The notes under the pieces: model-generated
Seen by the model: only the letters and a program-made list of their open reading frames with translations
Told to the model about the DNA's origin: nothing
The model's database searches: none
Position numbers and translations under genes: made by a program
Part shown: positions 1 through 8,775 of the stretch, piece after piece
Position numbering within the stretch: the first letter of the stretch is position 1
Layout: each line of letters opens with the position of its first letter
From: Bin87 sp964502995
GTDB taxonomy: Bacteria; Chloroflexota; Dehalococcoidia; Lucifugimonadales; UBA3495
Reading direction: 5' to 3'
DNA: 64,000 bases
Assembly: GCA_964502995.1 (NCBI GenBank)
Contig: CAZCZB010000009.1
Location: 1-64,000, forward strand

Positions 1-398
1 ACAGGGCAGTATAGGACGTCCAAAGCCTTTCGATTAGTGCTCCGTTTGTCCGCTACCATCCTACCTATCCGCTCATCCTGAGCTTGTCGATGGATGGGAT
101 GCATGGTTGGACAGGCTCACCATGAGCGGACTATTGGCCGGTGAAGCGATAATCGAACGACCCTGCAGGATATTGATGGCTGTTGATCGTGGTTCCATCT
201 CGTAATTTCTTCGACATGCCCAGGAAAAGTGGCGGCGTAGTGGGAATTGATGGGCGGTGTTGTGATCGGATTCGAGATTTCGAGGCTGCGGCGATACCCG
301 TGGAGGTTGAACGCGGTGGGGCGAGGGGGTATCCTTGCGGCGTTTGTGAATTCGGGAACTTGCGAACTCTACAGAGAGTCGCCAAGAGGGGTTGAACC
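1..398. other. intergenic region at left edge
   Basis: This stretch holds the hairpin repeat at 69-129 and, just before the SDR gene, an AGAGGGG ribosome-binding site. A minus-strand open frame crosses 131-772, but most of it lies antisense to the SDR gene and its translation shows no family signature. I see no gene here with any confidence. Confidence 0.5.
69..129. repeat. imperfect inverted repeat (REP-like hairpin)
   Basis: Two 25-base arms (69-93 and 105-129) are near-perfect reverse complements around an 11-base loop. The left arm contains CTGAGCTTGTCGA and the right arm GACAGGCTCA. Short intergenic palindromes with this core recur in many environmental bacterial genomes, from memory. 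The inference is a REP- or MITE-like non-coding element. Only this copy was found in the window. Confidence 0.7.
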
Positions 399-1157
399 AT
401 GCGATTGGAAGGCAAAGTCGCCATCGTCAGCGGGGGCGCGCACGGGATGGGCGCGGTCGAGTCCAAACTGTTCGCCAGCGAAGGCGCGAAGGTTGTTATC
501 GCGGACATCCGTGATGACGATGGTCGGCGAGTGGAGGCCGAAATCAACGAATCGGGCGGAGAGAGCATTTTCGTCCACACCGACGTTACCAGCGAGGACG
601 CGTGGGCCAACGTCGTGTCCCAGGCGGTTGCCAGGTTCGGGCGTCTGGACATCCTGGTCAACAACGCCGGGATCAGCAGCCGGGCGGTGCCGGACGATGA
701 CAGCCTGGAAGCGTGGACCCGTATCATGGACATCAACTCTACCGGGGTTTTCCTGGGCACCAAGCACGCCATTGGTCAGATGCAGCAGAACGGCGGCGGG
801 TCCGTCGTGAACATTTCGTCCATCGCCGGCCTGGTCGGGATGCTCAGTGGGCATCCGGCTTACAACGCGTCGAAGGGGTCGGTGCGAATTTTCACCAAGG
901 CGATGGCGGTTCGCTACGGCCGGGAAAATATCCGGGTGAACTCAGTGCATCCGGGGTACATGCCGCCGATGATGGGCAACATCCCGACGGAAGAAGTGCG
1001 CGAGGGGCGGCGGGCTATGCTGGACGAACACGTCCCGATGGGGCGAGAAGGCGAGCAGATCGAGGTGGCGAATGCGGTGCTGTTCCTGGCCAGCGACGAC
1101 GCGTCGTACATCACGGGCGCGGAGCTGGTCGTTGATGGCGGGTTCACCGCCAGGTAG
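399..1157 (+). CDS. SDR family NAD(P)-dependent oxidoreductase
   Basis: A 252-residue classical short-chain dehydrogenase/reductase. It has the Rossmann glycine motif SGGAHGMG (residues 11-18), the NNAG motif near residue 88, a catalytic Ser in the NISSIAG strand, the YxxxK pair in YNASK near residue 154, and the family C-terminus (ITGAELVVDGGFT). Length matches the roughly 250-residue family. An Asp (VVIADIRDD) at the end of the second beta strand suggests NAD rather than NADP, by inference. The substrate cannot be read from sequence; an alcohol or ketone is likely. The ATG is preceded by AGAGGGG. Confidence 0.95.
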   Translation: MRLEGKVAIVSGGAHGMGAVESKLFASEGAKVVIADIRDDDGRRVEAEINESGGESIFVHTDVTSEDAWANVVSQAVARFGRLDILVNNAGISSRAVPDDDSLEAWTRIMDINSTGVFLGTKHAIGQMQQNGGGSVVNISSIAGLVGMLSGHPAYNASKGSVRIFTKAMAVRYGRENIRVNSVHPGYMPPMMGNIPTEEVREGRRAMLDEHVPMGREGEQIEVANAVLFLASDDASYITGAELVVDGGFTAR

Positions 1158-1199
1158 ATTGCCGGACCGCGGCGATCAAACCAAAGGCAGAGTTGGAAT

Positions 1200-1490
1200 A
1201 TGCCGATAACCGATGTGACGATCATTCGCCGGTGCGGCCGCTGCCGCGGCGAAATCGGTGAGATTACGGTCAAAAAGGACAACATGCGGCTGATGGTGAG
1301 CGAACTGGTCTGGTGCGAGGATTGCGGCGTGGATGCACCGGAGGTGCGTGAAATCGCAGGGCGCGATTCCTCGGTGGCAGCGGAACGGGCCAGTTACCCC
1401 GGCAATCCGCCGGTGGATGATGTCTCCGCCGCCGAATACCGGCGACGCAGGCATCCGCAAGGCCGTAGCGGTCGTATCAAGAAGGTGTAG
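1200..1490 (+). CDS. small zinc-ribbon protein of unknown function
   Basis: A 96-residue protein with two CxxC pairs, CGRC near residue 12 and CEDC near residue 40, which probably bind one zinc ion. The C-terminal third is rich in Arg, Lys and Pro. I do not recognise the family. It lies 42 bases after the SDR gene and only 6 bases before the SirB1-like gene, so it is probably co-transcribed with the latter. There is no clear Shine-Dalgarno sequence, so the start is moderately uncertain. Function is unknown; nucleic-acid or protein binding would fit a basic zinc ribbon. Confidence 0.7.
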   Translation: MPITDVTIIRRCGRCRGEIGEITVKKDNMRLMVSELVWCEDCGVDAPEVREIAGRDSSVAAERASYPGNPPVDDVSAAEYRRRRHPQGRSGRIKKV

Positions 1491-1496
1491 CCGAGC

Positions 1497-2339
1497 ATGT
1501 TTGCTGCGGACGCGATCCTGGAATTGGGCCATCTGCTGGAGTCGCCTGACGCCGACCAAATCGGCGGCGATTTCGATCTGACCATGGGGGCGCTGTTGAT
1601 AGCCTCAACGGATGACCCCAACATCGATTTTGACGGGATCCAGGCCAACCTGGACCGGATGGCAGACGCGGCGGCGGCTCGGATACCGGGCGACGCGACT
1701 TCCCTGCAGTCGTTGAACGCCATCACTGACCTCCTGTTTGGAGTAATAGGTTTCACTGGGAACAGGGACGACTATTACGACCCCCGCAACTCGTACCTCA
1801 ACCATGTGCTGGACCGCAGGCTTGGAATACCCATCACGTTGTCCCTGCTGTGCGTTGAAGTGGGCAGGCGCGCCGGTGTGCCGATACTTGGCGTCGGGAT
1901 GCCAGGCCATTTCCTGATCCGCCACCGGGACGAGCCGGGGTTCTTTGTGGACTCGTTCAACGGAGGTTTGCTGCTCAGTCAGGATGAGTGCGGCGCGCTG
2001 CTGCGACAGTCTGCGGGGGATTCGGTGAGGCTGGAGGCTCATCATCTGGACGCGGTCAGCCCCCGAGACATCCTTGCCCGCGTGCTGCGGAATTTGAAGG
2101 CCATCTATTGGGACCGTGAGGAATTCGACCGGTGCATCAATACCATTGGTGGGTTGATGGCGGTATATCCCGATCGGCCGGAAGAGCAAAGAGACCGGGG
2201 CGTGGTGCATCTGAAAGCCGGAAATCACCGGGAATCGGCCGATGATTTCGCCGCATATATCGATGCGGCGCCGGATGCTGAAGACATAGAAACGGTAAAA
2301 AACGCGCTGGCGCGGCTGAGAGGCGGCCAGTCGTCATAA
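1497..2339 (+). CDS. SirB1-family transglutaminase-like / TPR protein
   Basis: A 280-residue protein of the SirB1 family: a transglutaminase-like core followed by a short helical repeat tail. The hallmark segment is near residues 98-155: YLNHVLDRRLGIPITLSLL, then GVGMPGHFLIR and FFVDSFNGG, with the Cys, His and Asp positions of the transglutaminase-like fold. The tail (about residues 195-280) has TPR-like spacing. The biochemical role of the family is poorly defined. The ATG is 6 bases after the zinc-ribbon gene. Confidence 0.85.
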   Translation: MFAADAILELGHLLESPDADQIGGDFDLTMGALLIASTDDPNIDFDGIQANLDRMADAAAARIPGDATSLQSLNAITDLLFGVIGFTGNRDDYYDPRNSYLNHVLDRRLGIPITLSLLCVEVGRRAGVPILGVGMPGHFLIRHRDEPGFFVDSFNGGLLLSQDECGALLRQSAGDSVRLEAHHLDAVSPRDILARVLRNLKAIYWDREEFDRCINTIGGLMAVYPDRPEEQRDRGVVHLKAGNHRESADDFAAYIDAAPDAEDIETVKNALARLRGGQSS

Positions 2340-2375
2340 CACAGGCTCCCGCTATAGCAGGGAGAGGTGAAACGC

Positions 2376-2987
2376 ATGATTCGATACATACTGGTTGGAT
2401 TAGGCATTTTGGCCATCATTCCGGTGGCGTGGTTTGCCTGGTGGCTGCTGAGCCCCTTGTTCATGTCCACCGAAGTCAACGAGGACTTCCCGTTTTCCGC
2501 CAACGCCGTTGTTCCCGAAGGAATGGAGCGCGCGGAAATCGAAAACGTCATGGTGTTGGCGTCAACCAAGACGCAGGAGGTCAGCGACGCCATGCCGCCG
2601 GGTGTTATGGCGGCGAGCGCGGCCCCGCAGGACATCGTGAAAGCGGCCGGGAATTTCCGGGATGCGGACTCGTTCCACAAGGGCATGGGTAACGCCGTGA
2701 TCTACGAACTGGCCTCGGGAGAGCGAATTTTGCGGCTGGACGAATTCAGGGTGACCAACGGACCCGACCTGCGGGTGCTGTTGGCCGAGGCTCCGAACCC
2801 GGAAAGCCACGGCGACCTTGACGATGCGGGCTATACGGAACTGGCAAAGTTGAAGGGAAACGTGGGGTCGCAAAACTATGATATTCCTGACGATATTGAC
2901 CTGAGTGCGGTGGAGAGCGTGGTCATATACTGCAAACCGTTCAGGGTGGTGTTTAGCGTAGCTACCCTGGCGAAAGCCTCCACCTAA
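2376..2987 (+). CDS. membrane-anchored DM13-domain protein
   Basis: A 203-residue protein with an N-terminal signal or anchor helix (residues about 3-30, very hydrophobic) and a C-terminal DM13 domain. The signature runs from LRLDEFRVTNGPDLRVLL through YDIPDDIDL to VVIYCKPFRVVFSVATL, including the conserved Cys near the end. DM13 domains have been proposed to bind redox centres or act in electron transfer; the role here is inference, on the outer face of the membrane. ATG 2376 is chosen over GTG 2367 because GGGAGAGG sits about 8 bases before the ATG but abuts the GTG. Confidence 0.85.
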   Translation: MIRYILVGLGILAIIPVAWFAWWLLSPLFMSTEVNEDFPFSANAVVPEGMERAEIENVMVLASTKTQEVSDAMPPGVMAASAAPQDIVKAAGNFRDADSFHKGMGNAVIYELASGERILRLDEFRVTNGPDLRVLLAEAPNPESHGDLDDAGYTELAKLKGNVGSQNYDIPDDIDLSAVESVVIYCKPFRVVFSVATLAKAST

Positions 2988-2994
2988 CCCGACC

Positions 2995-3019
2995 GCGCCG
3001 GCGGACACTCTGCCGGCGC
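2995..3019 (+). terminator. hairpin after the DM13 gene, possible weak terminator
   Basis: Perfect 8-bp stem (2995-3002 with 3012-3019) and 9-base loop, 7 bases after the stop codon. There is no T tract after it, so it may only protect the mRNA end. Confidence 0.4.
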
Positions 3020-3038
3020 ACTTTCCGAGAGGAATATC

Positions 3039-4883
3039 ATGGCGTATCTCCCGATTGAGGACTACGGCATCGTCGGCAATATGCGGACGTGTGCGCTGAT
3101 TGGCGTGAACGGGTCGGTGGACTGGTTCTGCTGCCCCAACTTCGACTCGCCCAGCGTTTTCGGTGCGATCCTGGACGACCAGAAAGGCGGGTATTTCAAA
3201 ATCGCGCCGGTGCTGGCGGAAGCCCCTGTTCAGCGCCAGGTGTACTGGCCGGCGAGCAACGTGCTTATCACTCGCTTTCTTGGCCAGAGCGGGGTCGCGG
3301 AAATCATCGATTTCATGCCGGTTTCGACGTCGCAGCACCCACATGACCACACCGAACTCATACGCCGGGTCAACTGCGTGCGCGGCGTGGTGCCGTTCAT
3401 ACTGGAATGTTTCCCAGCGTTCAATTACGCCCGGGACTCGCATCGTACGGACCTCAACGAGGATGGCGTCGCGTTCGTGTCCGACACGATGGGCGTGCAG
3501 TTGTCGACCCGCGTGCTGCTGGAGCGATCGGGCAGCGGAGTTATCGGGGCGTTCACGCTGAACTCTGGCGAATCGGCCACATTCACCATCGGCGTGATGG
3601 GAGACGTCAGTGAGAGTTATCATCCGCTGACCGACCACGAGAGCGATGCGCTTTTCGAGGAAACGGTGTCGTACTGGCGGGGGTGGCTTTCCCAGTGTAC
3701 CTACACGGGTCGCTGGCGCGAGATGGTGGAGCGGTCCGCTCTGGTGCTGAAGCTACTGACCTACGAGCCGACCGGGGCGATCATCGCTGCCCCCACATGC
3801 AGCCTCCCGGAAGAACTGGGAGGCGAACGAAACTGGGACTACCGGTACACGTGGATACGGGACGCGGCTTTTACGCTGTACGCATTGCTGAGGATCGGGT
3901 TCACCAACGAGGCCAGGAGGTTCATGCACTGGCTGGAAGCCCAGATTGATCCGTTTGACCAGGACTGGCGCAACATTCAGATACTGTATGGCATCGACGG
4001 CCGGCGCCACCTGGAGGAGTTCACGCTGGATCACCTGGACGGTTACCGGGGCTCCAAACCGGTGCGTATCGGGAACGGCGCCTACGACCAACTGCAACTG
4101 GACATCTACGGCGAACTGATGGATTCGGTGTACCTGTTCAACCGGTACGGCGAGCCGATTTCCTACGATTTCTGGACCAAGCTGCGGCAGATGACCAACT
4201 GGGTGTGCGACAACTGGCGGCTGGCGGACGAGGGAATCTGGGAAACGCGGGGCGGACGGCAGCAGTTCGTGTACTCCAAGCTGATGTGCTGGGTGGCAAT
4301 GGACCGAGCTGTCAAGATGGCCGACCTGCGTTCGTTTCCGTCGGAGCGGCTGCGTTGGATCGCCACACGAGACGAGATCTATGAGGAAATCATGGAAAAG
4401 GGCTGGAATGAGGACCGTCAGGCATTCGTGCAGCATTACGGCAGCGATTCGCTGGACGCGTCCAATTTGCTGATGCCGCTGGTGTTTTTCATGTCGCCCA
4501 CCGACCCGCGGATGCTCAGCACGCTTGATGCCATCAACCGGGAGCCGCGCCTGGGCGGGCTGGTTTCCGACAGCCTGGTGTACCGGTACAACTCAGAGGA
4601 TTTTTCGGACGGTTTGAGCGGGCAGGAAGGCACGTTCAACATGTGTACGTTCTGGCTGGTGGAAGCGTTGACCCGCGCCGGCTGGGGCGACCCGCGACGG
4701 TTGGATCAGGCCCGCTTGATGTTTGAGAAGATGCTGGGCTACGCCAACCACCTGGGATTGTATGCAGAGGAAACCGGCCCGTCGGGTGAGGGGTTGGGCA
4801 ATTTCCCGCAGGCCTTCACCCACCTGGCGTTGATTAGCTGCGCCTTCAATTTGGACCGGGCGCTGGGAGAAAGCGGACACTAA
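3039..4883 (+). CDS. glycoside hydrolase family 15 protein (glucoamylase/trehalase-like)
   Basis: A 614-residue GH15 enzyme expected to hydrolyse alpha-glucosidic bonds in trehalose, maltodextrin or a similar glucan. The N-terminal beta-domain opens with IEDYGIVGNMRTCALIGVNG. The (alpha/alpha)6 catalytic domain carries NWDYRYTWIRDA near residue 264, the general acid Glu in GIWETRGG near 398 and the base Glu in AEETGPSGEGLGNFPQA near 575. There is no signal peptide, so it is cytoplasmic. Members of this size are often trehalases in actinobacteria, so trehalose is a reasonable but unproven substrate. GAGAGGA precedes the ATG. Confidence 0.93.
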   Translation: MAYLPIEDYGIVGNMRTCALIGVNGSVDWFCCPNFDSPSVFGAILDDQKGGYFKIAPVLAEAPVQRQVYWPASNVLITRFLGQSGVAEIIDFMPVSTSQHPHDHTELIRRVNCVRGVVPFILECFPAFNYARDSHRTDLNEDGVAFVSDTMGVQLSTRVLLERSGSGVIGAFTLNSGESATFTIGVMGDVSESYHPLTDHESDALFEETVSYWRGWLSQCTYTGRWREMVERSALVLKLLTYEPTGAIIAAPTCSLPEELGGERNWDYRYTWIRDAAFTLYALLRIGFTNEARRFMHWLEAQIDPFDQDWRNIQILYGIDGRRHLEEFTLDHLDGYRGSKPVRIGNGAYDQLQLDIYGELMDSVYLFNRYGEPISYDFWTKLRQMTNWVCDNWRLADEGIWETRGGRQQFVYSKLMCWVAMDRAVKMADLRSFPSERLRWIATRDEIYEEIMEKGWNEDRQAFVQHYGSDSLDASNLLMPLVFFMSPTDPRMLSTLDAINREPRLGGLVSDSLVYRYNSEDFSDGLSGQEGTFNMCTFWLVEALTRAGWGDPRRLDQARLMFEKMLGYANHLGLYAEETGPSGEGLGNFPQAFTHLALISCAFNLDRALGESGH

Positions 4884-4896
4884 GGAGGAAATTCCG

Positions 4897-5814
4897 ATGC
4901 CGATTGAACAAGTCTCGCCAGGGTTGGAACGCATCCTGGATCTGGATCAGGAAGTGGAGTGGCTGGCCGAGGGATTCGGCGGCGATGGGTCGGCTTTGGG
5001 CGTGCCCTGGTGGCCGGCCGAAGGGCCGGTGTGGTGGCAGGAGGGCGGCTACCTGGTGTTCAGCGACATCGGCCAGAATCGCCGGATGCGCTTCAACGAC
5101 GCGGACGGCTTGTCGGTGTACCAGACCGAAACCAACGAGGCCAACGGCTTGACGCGGGACCCTCAGGGTCGATTGCTTGCCTGCGAACACGCCGCGCGGC
5201 GGGTTACCCGCCAGGAATCGGATGGCAGCATCACGGTTGTTGCGGACAGCTACCAGGGAAAACGATTGAACCGTCCCAACGACCTGGTGGTGAAATCGGA
5301 CGGAACGATTTATTTTACAGACCCGTACCGCGACACCTACCCCGGCATGGAGTTGGGATTTGCCGGCGTGTACCGGGTGTCGGCGGATCTCGGCGAAATC
5401 ACGCTGCTGGTGGACGACTACGTGGGGCCCAATGGGCTTTGCTTCTCGCCGGGCGAAAGCATCCTTTACATCAACGATTCTCGTGTCGGGCTGATCAAGG
5501 CGTGGGACGTTACTGCGGACGGCGGGATCGAAAACGGGCGGTTGTTCTGCGTGCTGCAGGACGAGCGGCCGGGCGTGCCCGACGGGATGAAATGCGACCT
5601 GGAAGGGAACCTCTACTCAACCGGTCCCGGCGGCGTATGGATCATGGCGCCGGACGGGCGGCATCTGGGCACCATCGCATTGGGCGGCGGGAAAAGGGCT
5701 ACGAACGTGGGATTCGGCGGTGGTGATTGGAAAACGCTGTATATCACCACGTTTGAGGAGTTGTGCCGGGTCCGGGTCAACATACCGGGCGTGGCGGTGC
5801 CGCGAGTGATCTAG
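4897..5814 (+). CDS. SMP-30/gluconolactonase/LRE-like hydrolase
   Basis: A 305-residue six-bladed beta-propeller of the SMP-30 / gluconolactonase family, whose members open sugar or other lactones with a divalent metal. Visible landmarks are AEGPVWWQEGGYLVFSDI near the N-terminus (metal-binding Glu), LNRPNDLVVKSDGTIYFTDP, YINDSR and GVPDGMKCDLEGNLYSTGPGG (metal Asn and Asp positions). GGAGG precedes the ATG, 13 bases after the GH15 stop, so the two are one transcript. A lactonase beside a glycosidase and sugar-type oxidoreductases suggests sugar-acid oxidation, as inference. Confidence 0.92.
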   Translation: MPIEQVSPGLERILDLDQEVEWLAEGFGGDGSALGVPWWPAEGPVWWQEGGYLVFSDIGQNRRMRFNDADGLSVYQTETNEANGLTRDPQGRLLACEHAARRVTRQESDGSITVVADSYQGKRLNRPNDLVVKSDGTIYFTDPYRDTYPGMELGFAGVYRVSADLGEITLLVDDYVGPNGLCFSPGESILYINDSRVGLIKAWDVTADGGIENGRLFCVLQDERPGVPDGMKCDLEGNLYSTGPGGVWIMAPDGRHLGTIALGGGKRATNVGFGGGDWKTLYITTFEELCRVRVNIPGVAVPRVI

Positions 5815-5839
5815 CGGCCGAAACGACTGCGGAAATGGT

Positions 5840-5867
5840 GCAGGGGCGAACGATCATTCGCCCCTGC
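5840..5867. repeat. palindromic intergenic repeat, copy 1; likely bidirectional terminator
   Basis: An 11-bp perfect inverted repeat, 5840-5850 with 5857-5867, around six bases; the core reads GGGGCGAA...TTCGCCCC. It is followed by GCGTTTTGGGGATC. It sits between two converging genes. A second copy with a related 3' flank lies at 34577-34600, also between converging genes. Confidence 0.75.
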
Positions 5868-5893
5868 GTTTTGGGGATCCTGGGCCGTGCGGG

Positions 5894-7438
5894 TCAGTGG
5901 CCGGCGCGGATGTAGTCGGCGATTTTTTCGCCGATCATGATGGTGGTGGCGTTGGTGTTGGCGCGTATGCAGTCGGGCATGATGGACGCATCGGCCACGC
6001 GGATGTTTTCCAGGCCGTGGATTTTGCCCTGCTGGTCCACGACGGCCATGGGGTCGCTGGCCGGTCCCATCTTGCAGGTGCCGGACACGTGGTGCGACGT
6101 GCCGGTGTTGCGCATGAGCCAATCGTCCAGCGAGGCATCGGATTGAAGGTCGGAATCCACCGGAGTCACCCGCTCCAGGAGTATCTCCCGGTACGATGGA
6201 TGTTCGCCGATGTCGATGCAGGTGCGGATGGCCTTGCGCATACGTTCCAAATCGAAGGATTCCTGATAGTAGTTGTAATCGAGATACGGATACTCGGACG
6301 GATCCTTGGATTTGAGACGCAGTTCGCCCTTGCCCAGAGCCAACTGGAGGCTGGCGCTGATGCCGATGTAGTTTTCATCGTCGCTGATGGTGACCTGCGC
6401 CGGACGATGTTCCGAGGTCATGAGCAGCGGAGTGATCTGCATGTCGTTGCGGAGATAGGAGTCCTCGATGGTGTAGCGCAGACCAACCTGGATGGCAGCG
6501 GCCTGCACATCGGGGCGATCCCCGGCGGCGCGGAACAGGACGCAGGCCGAGGGGTGGTCGCGGAGATTCTGGCCAACGCCGGGCAGTTCGTGAACCAACG
6601 GGATACCGACCTCGCGCAGGTGATCCGCCGGGCCCACGCCGGAAAGCAGCAGCAGTTGAGGCGAGGCGATGGCTCCGCTGCTGACGACGATCTGATCGCC
6701 CTCAGCGACAAAGCGCTCGCCACCGCTCTCGACTTCGACGCCCACGGCGCGGTTGCCGTCGAACACAACGCGACAGGCGTGTACGTTGGCGCGCAGGGTG
6801 AAGTTCAGGCGGTGCCGGGCGAGGTTGAGGTATGCGAGAGCCGTGCTGATTCGCACGCCGTCCAGGGTGTTGCGGGCGCGCGGTGATACTCCGGTCGATT
6901 CGGGATGGTTCTGGTCGGGGTCATCGTTGAACCCCAACGCGACGCAGGCATCCTTGAACGCGGAGGAATGGGGCAGCCACTCGTCCGGGCGGTAGCGACG
7001 CACCGGGATGGGGCCGTCGGTGCCGTGCCAGTCGTCCTGGAAATCGTGGTCGTTTTCCATCCGGCGGAAGAATGGGAGCACGTTGGTGTAGCCCCACTCG
7101 TCGTTGCCCCACTCGGACCATCGGTCGTAGTCCTCCGGGATTCCGCGGTACAACACCTGACCGTTAATGGCCGAGGAGCCTCCGGTAGCCTTGCCCCGGG
7201 GGATCACCAGGTCGGTCTGCTGTGCGGTTACGCGGGCGCTGTATGCCCAACTGTGGGGGCCGTAGGCGGAAAAGAAAACGTTGTTGCCCAGTTTGAGATC
7301 ATCGGGCAGGTGGTTGAAGTCGGGATAATCGGGGCCGGCTTCAAGCAGAAGAACTGTCTTGTCTGGGTCCTCCGACAGGCGGGTGGCGATGGTGGCGCCG
7401 GCCGAGCCTGCTCCCACCACGATGTAGTCGTACCGCAT
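5894..7438 (-). CDS. GMC family FAD-dependent oxidoreductase (choline dehydrogenase-like)
   Basis: A 514-residue glucose-methanol-choline oxidoreductase that oxidises an alcohol with FAD. It begins with the FAD dinucleotide motif VVGAGSAGATIA (residues 7-18), continues with the GMC signature GKATGGSSAINGQVLYRG, and ends with the catalytic His in SHHVSGTCKMG near 448 and Asn in RANTNATTIMIGEK near 493. The frame stays open upstream to 7621, but ATG 7438 has a consensus GGAGG six bases away and places the FAD motif at the usual position. Electron acceptor and substrate are unknown. Confidence 0.95.
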   Translation of the reverse strand: MRYDYIVVGAGSAGATIATRLSEDPDKTVLLLEAGPDYPDFNHLPDDLKLGNNVFFSAYGPHSWAYSARVTAQQTDLVIPRGKATGGSSAINGQVLYRGIPEDYDRWSEWGNDEWGYTNVLPFFRRMENDHDFQDDWHGTDGPIPVRRYRPDEWLPHSSAFKDACVALGFNDDPDQNHPESTGVSPRARNTLDGVRISTALAYLNLARHRLNFTLRANVHACRVVFDGNRAVGVEVESGGERFVAEGDQIVVSSGAIASPQLLLLSGVGPADHLREVGIPLVHELPGVGQNLRDHPSACVLFRAAGDRPDVQAAAIQVGLRYTIEDSYLRNDMQITPLLMTSEHRPAQVTISDDENYIGISASLQLALGKGELRLKSKDPSEYPYLDYNYYQESFDLERMRKAIRTCIDIGEHPSYREILLERVTPVDSDLQSDASLDDWLMRNTGTSHHVSGTCKMGPASDPMAVVDQQGKIHGLENIRVADASIMPDCIRANTNATTIMIGEKIADYIRAGH

Positions 7439-7858
7439 CTGAACCTCCGTATCCCGTTGGGTATAGATCGCGGTAATACTAACCGACGGCCGGGAAGCGT
7501 AGCAATCTCGTACCCCGCTGCCGGGCCGGATTTCGAGAGACTGCCTGAATACGGTCCGTAGTTTCGCCGTCGAACCGGAGCCCATCGTTGGGTCAATGCT
7601 GCTCGAATATGCCGGTGCCAAACTCGGGATTTCCTCACGCCGGTGTCCGGTGTGCCACTTGCGGGCCCATGACCATTACATGATTGGGCTTTTGAGCAGA
7701 CCCCGATACTCAAGGCAACATTGACGGGTGGTAACGCCCAAACCTTCGCAGGCAATGACCGAGGCCGGCGCTTGACGCGACAGACACAAGAGATTTGGGC
7801 CCCCTCATTGAGGAGGCCCGGTGTTGGGATCTCGGGGATATTTACCTTGGTTTCCGCG
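7439..7858. other. 420-base gap between GMC and hydrolase genes
   Basis: The gap separates two minus-strand genes. It contains the hairpin at 7797-7819. No open frame with recognisable content, RNA gene or promoter stood out. Confidence 0.5.
7797..7819 (-). terminator. hairpin downstream of the alpha/beta hydrolase gene
   Basis: A 10-base inverted repeat with one mismatch (7797-7806 with 7810-7819) and a 3-base loop, 40 bases past the hydrolase stop. No T run follows on the minus strand, so intrinsic termination is only possible. Confidence 0.35.
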
Positions 7859-8614
7859 CTAGCGGCCGGCCCCGACCGGTTGGTGCGCCTTGAGGAATTC
7901 GCGGACCTGTTCGATGGTCTGGGCGAACAGGCCGGGTTCTTCCTTCCAGGGGTAGGCGGTCACCTGCGCTTTGGGCGCCAGTTCCGCCATGTCCATCGCT
8001 GCTTCCAGCGAGTGGGCCGGCGTGTCGTCGGGCATGACCAGCAACGGGGTCTGACAGTTGCGGGCGAAGTCGCGGGTCACGCAGTAGAAGAAGTCGGGCT
8101 GGACGCGGTAGAGATTGTGGAGGTACTGCTCCACGATTTCGGTGGTCACGTCGTCCCGGCTCTCAATCAGCGGCGGCGCCCAGATGTCGGTGCCGGAGTT
8201 GTACATCGCGTCCGGCGTCTTGCTGGCGTGTCCCACGGGCTGGCACAGGACGGCGGCCTGCACGCGATCGGGGGCCCGCTCGATGAGTTTCATGGCGAAG
8301 GGGCCGCCGATGCAGTAGCCGATGAACAGGAACTCGTCGATGCCGAGGTGGTCCATCAAGCCAAGTTGATCGTCGGCAAAGGCTCCCCACGGATCATCGA
8401 CCTGGACCGGGCCGGTGGAACCGCCGCCGGCGTTGCGCTGGTCCATGGTGATGCACCGGAAGTCGTCCTTGAAAACCTCCATGGCGTTGAAGACCTGCCT
8501 GGGCCAACCGCTCATGACCGAGTTGAGCCCGCCTCCCGGCGTGGCTAGCAGGGGGAAACCGGAACCGACCTCTGAATATTCGATGGTAACGTCGCCTCTC
8601 GTATAAAACGGCAT
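7859..8614 (-). CDS. alpha/beta hydrolase with Cys nucleophile motif
   Basis: A 251-residue alpha/beta-hydrolase-fold protein. The nucleophile elbow reads GYCIGG (about residues 98-103), so the usual Ser is a Cys, as in dienelactone hydrolases and PHA synthases. The oxyanion region is TPGGGLN near residue 26. The acid loop is probably VMPDDTPAHS near 195. The C-terminal segment where His is normally found reads YPWKEEPG, with no His. AAGGAG precedes the ATG. Family membership is clear, but the chemistry is uncertain: a thiol esterase, a dienelactone-hydrolase-like enzyme or a non-catalytic binder are all possible. Confidence 0.88.
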   Translation of the reverse strand: MPFYTRGDVTIEYSEVGSGFPLLATPGGGLNSVMSGWPRQVFNAMEVFKDDFRCITMDQRNAGGGSTGPVQVDDPWGAFADDQLGLMDHLGIDEFLFIGYCIGGPFAMKLIERAPDRVQAAVLCQPVGHASKTPDAMYNSGTDIWAPPLIESRDDVTTEIVEQYLHNLYRVQPDFFYCVTRDFARNCQTPLLVMPDDTPAHSLEAAMDMAELAPKAQVTAYPWKEEPGLFAQTIEQVREFLKAHQPVGAGR

Positions 8615-8775
8615 TGCAATTTCTCCTTTCTGGTTTGGTTTGAGATGGTTGCGATTGTAGCCGGGCCCAATACGTTGTCAAGGAACCCGGGCCAGGGGCG
8701 AAGGCGCAGGTTTTAATACGGCGGCAAGCGATCCCCCGGCGCTGAAACGGGCAAGTCCGGAGTGACATTTGGTCG

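Noticed and set aside
131..772. Open minus-strand frame of 213 codons ending with a plausible-looking C-terminus
   Set aside because: Two-thirds is antisense to the SDR gene, with low-complexity composition; the remaining tail has no family motif. A remnant cannot be excluded.
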